DNA from: Asticcacaulis benevestitus DSM 16100 = ATCC BAA-896
GTDB lineage: Bacteria; Pseudomonadota; Alphaproteobacteria; Caulobacterales; Caulobacteraceae
Length of the DNA stretch: 64,000 nt
Assembly (NCBI RefSeq): GCF_000376105.1
Contig: NZ_AQWM01000002.1
Location: 62,001-126,000, forward strand
Direction: 5' to 3'
Both the position numbers and the translations under genes were made by a program. This document shows positions 62,501 through 64,000 of this stretch, in pieces (position 1 is the stretch's first letter; the number at the start of each line of letters is the position of its first letter). The notes beneath the pieces were generated by a model, which was not told where the DNA came from, did no database searches, and saw only the letters and a program-made list of their open reading frames with translations.

Positions 62501-64000
62501 TTCTGGCGGAAATAGTGCGCGATCGGACGCCACTGCTCGGAAAGCACGGCAAGCGGCGTATCGTCGCCCATCGAGCCGATGGCTTCCTTGCCGTCCTTCA
62601 CCATGGCGTCGAGGACCGTATCGAGGTCTTCGAGCGTGAAGCCGGCAGCGATCTGGCGACGATGCAGTTCTTCGCCGAAATAGACGCGCGGCTCCGGCCC
62701 CGGCATGATCAGGGGTTCCAGATCGACCATGTTTTCCAGCCAGCCCGAATAGTTGTGCTTGGCCGCCAGAGCGTCGATGATTTCATCCTCGCCGTAGAGC
62801 TTGCCGCCTTCGAGATCGACCGCGATCATACGGCCGGGCGCGATGTGGATGCGGCGCGAAATGCGCTCTTCGGCCACGCCGGTCATGCCGGCTTCGGAAC
62901 CGACGATCAGCAGGCCGTCCTTGGTTTCGGTGACGCGCAGAGGGCGCAGGCCGTTGCGGTCCTTGCCGGCGATGACCCAGCGGCCGTCAGTGGCGCAGAT
63001 GGCGGCGGGGCCGTCCCACGGCTCCATCACGGCGTTGCAATAGGCGTAGAGCGCCTTGTTGGCGTCGGAAGCCGTCTCGTCATTGGCGGTGGCTTCGGGA
63101 ATCAGCAGCGCCTTGGCCATCGGCGCCGAGCGGCCGGCGCGGACCAGCAGTTCGAACACGTTGTCGAGCGCGGCAGAATCGGAGCCACGCGGCTGGATGA
63201 CCGGCTTCACGTCCGAGGCCTGATCGCCAAAGGTGGTGGCGGCCATGCGGATCTCGTGCGACTTCATCCAGTTGATGTTGCCACGCAGGGTGTTGATTTC
63301 ACCGTTGTGCGCCAGCATGCGGAAGGGCTGGGCCAGACGCCATTCGGGGAAGGTGTTGGTCGAGAAACGCTGGTGGAAGATAGCGACCGACGAGGTGAAG
63401 TCCGGGTCCTTCAGGTCGAGATAGAAGTCATCGACCGACTCGGCGCGGAACATGCCCTTATAGATCAGGGTCTTGGCCGAGAACGAGCAGAGATAGAAAT
63501 CGCCGAGGTGGGCGTCATCGACACGCTTCTCGATGCGTCGACGGCAAAGGAACATGGCGCGTTCCAGCGCTTCGCCTTCCAGACCTTCCGGCGCCGCCAT
63601 CATGATCTGTTCGATTTCCGGACGCGTCGCCATGGCGCGCTCACCGAGCTGCGTCACGTCGACCGGCGCCTGACGCCAGCCATAGAGGAAGAAGCCCGAA
63701 CGCAGGATTTCCGATTCCACGATGGTGCGGGCGGTTTCCTGGGCGCCGAGATCGGTGCGCGGCAGGAAGACCTGACCAACGAGGATTGGGCCGGAGCGCG
63801 GCTTGTGGCCGATGTTCTCGATCTGCTTGCGGAAGAAGGCCTGCGGCACATTGATCATGATGCCGGCGCCATCGCCCGACTTGCCGTCGGCATCGACGGC
63901 GCCGCGGTGGAACAGGGCTTTCAGCGCCTTGACGGCCAGTTCGACGACCTCACGTTTTTGCGAGCCATCGATGGAACAGACGACGCCGACGCCGCAGGCC
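59575..64000 (-). CDS. gltB: Glutamate synthase large subunit (N-terminus outside the window)
   Basis: GltB makes glutamate from glutamine and 2-oxoglutarate with NADPH from the small subunit. The class II amidotransferase nucleophile is visible at 63994-63996 (ACGVGVVCSIDG), so only a propeptide and start lie beyond base 64000. Further domains: NTLRGNINWM, the FMN/synthase part with PGEGGQLPGFKV, PPPHHDIYSIEDLAQLI and VSGNVGGTGASPLTS, the three-iron cluster Cys in CLMVRQCQSNTCPVGVC, and the C-terminal GxGxG beta-helix (IVIRPKAWQEG...YGATSGQLYIAG). A methionine codon at 63858 is internal, not the start. No gltD gene is visible in the window. Confidence 0.96.
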   Translation of the reverse strand, partial: ACGVGVVCSIDGSQKREVVELAVKALKALFHRGAVDADGKSGDGAGIMINVPQAFFRKQIENIGHKPRSGPILVGQVFLPRTDLGAQETARTIVESEILRSGFFLYGWRQAPVDVTQLGERAMATRPEIEQIMMAAPEGLEGEALERAMFLCRRRIEKRVDDAHLGDFYLCSFSAKTLIYKGMFRAESVDDFYLDLKDPDFTSSVAIFHQRFSTNTFPEWRLAQPFRMLAHNGEINTLRGNINWMKSHEIRMAATTFGDQASDVKPVIQPRGSDSAALDNVFELLVRAGRSAPMAKALLIPEATANDETASDANKALYAYCNAVMEPWDGPAAICATDGRWVIAGKDRNGLRPLRVTETKDGLLIVGSEAGMTGVAEERISRRIHIAPGRMIAVDLEGGKLYGEDEIIDALAAKHNYSGWLENMVDLEPLIMPGPEPRVYFGEELHRRQIAAGFTLEDLDTVLDAMVKDGKEAIGSMGDDTPLAVLSEQWRPIAHYFRQNFAQVTNPPIDPLREAQGMSLKTRFKNLGNILAEDEAQTDVFVLESPFLSTLMYQRMITFDNVGHVAKLDCTFPVPGEGALPGAGLSAALERLRDEAVKAVSNDKASMIVLSDEALSADLMGVPMILAAAAVHSRLVQQGLRSFVSIIVRTSEAMDPHTFAVLVGVGATAINPYLSLEILQERLAQGRYEGFNEHKAFSNYKKAIEAGLMKILAKKGISIISSYRGGYEFEALGLSRALVAEYFPGVTSRISGIGLSGIEQKLTALHLNAWAKKPVTPIGGFYKMRAAGETHYYQPKLIHLLQDATTRDDYEVFKKYSSLIAGMSKTAPTSPRDLLAWEGKLPPLAIEEVESVNEIRKRFVTPGMSLGALSPEAHETLNIAMNRIGARSVSGEGGEDPERYHRRPNGDNPNSAIKQIASGRFGVTAEYLNQCREIEIKVAQGAKPGEGGQLPGFKVTEFIARMRHSTPGVGLISPPPHHDIYSIEDLAQLIYDLKQINPRARVTVKLVSQSGIGAVAAGVAKAKADAILVSGNVGGTGASPLTSVKFAGLPFELGLSEAHQVLTLNNLRGQIRLRADGGMRTGRDIVIAALLGADEFGIGTASLVAMGCLMVRQCQSNTCPVGVCVQDERLRAKFTGTPEKVINLFTFIAREVREILASLGLRSLGEATGRTDLLQQVSRGGVHLDDLDLNPLLVRVDLDPGATITRYDEINEVADTLDAKIVRDAAYMLERKEKMQLTYDVRNTMRAVGTRTSSHIVSAYGSTLDEGHLKLDLMGSVGQSLGAFAVKGLSINLIGEANDYVGKGLSGATIVIRPKAWQEGQALAGNTLLYGATSGQLYIAGSVGERFAVRNSGATTVVEGVGAHACEYMTGGEVVILGKSGANFGAGMTGGVAYVYDPDETFARYINPEGITLRPVPDENVARLKALITTHLEKTLSPRAQAILDDWDNSLKAFVEVMPNEILAIQQKLQAKSA

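Noticed and set aside
63200-63858. Internal ATG at 63858 as the gltB start
   Set aside because: The frame continues upstream through ACGVGVVCSIDG with the essential Cys, so the gene extends past the window.

Overview
The window looks like an alphaproteobacterial chromosome, most probably Caulobacterales (an Asticcacaulis- or Caulobacter-like organism). This is inferred from gene content and arrangement: Kdo cluster, PP2C-kinase fusion protein, cysG-DUF2849-cysI-DUF934-cysH operon, phoR/phoU/phoB, and a LacI-controlled hexuronate cluster. No database search was possible. Outside the first 2.2 kb the genes are intact and densely packed, often overlapping by 1-4 bases.

Region by region. 1-2200: the end of an integrated element, more A+T-rich. 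It holds the tail of a protein ending in an SSB-like acidic tip, a zinc-ribbon gene and a tyrosine integrase that each carry a -1 frameshift, and then tRNA-Gly(CCC). 2300-5081: Kdo synthesis (kdsA, kdsB, kdsD). 5190-7955: a compact four-gene membrane module (acyltransferase 3, two paralogous membrane proteins, winged-helix regulator). 8096-16875: hydrolase, Yip1-like protein, MHS-type transporter, secreted M1 peptidase and a PP2C phosphatase-kinase fusion. 16950-18727: molybdopterin genes moeA and moaB.

18781-26393: hexuronate catabolism (uxuB, LacI regulator, uxaC, FAH-family hydratase, kdgK). Three copies of a TGACACCGGTATCA-like palindrome lie upstream of uxuB, uxaC and the hydratase gene. 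An ECF41-type sigma factor and a carboxymuconolactone-decarboxylase-like gene lie inside this cluster, and upstream of the latter is an exact match to the known ECF41 promoter motif.

26416-45750: lipoprotein M1 peptidase, RhlE-type helicase, PilZ protein, a SerB-SerA fusion behind a structured leader with an intrinsic terminator, Hsp33, a retropepsin-like protease, phoB/phoU/phoR without pst genes but with two candidate Pho boxes, proA and proB separated by a foreign-looking small membrane gene, thrC, a second retropepsin-like protease and a secreted beta-helix protein. 45827-50227: TrxR-type ferredoxin-NADP reductase, GcvA-like LysR regulator, cysK and thrB. 50228-57138: rtcB, a group III truncated haemoglobin and the sulfate assimilation operon. 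57222-64000: lipocalin, a two-component pair and gltB, which runs off the right edge.

Most of the window is ordinary core metabolism. The points most worth a second look are the SerB-SerA fusion with its attenuator-like leader, the sigma/promoter/target match of the ECF41 unit, the shared hexuronate operators, the four-gene membrane module, and the doubly frameshifted integrase region.
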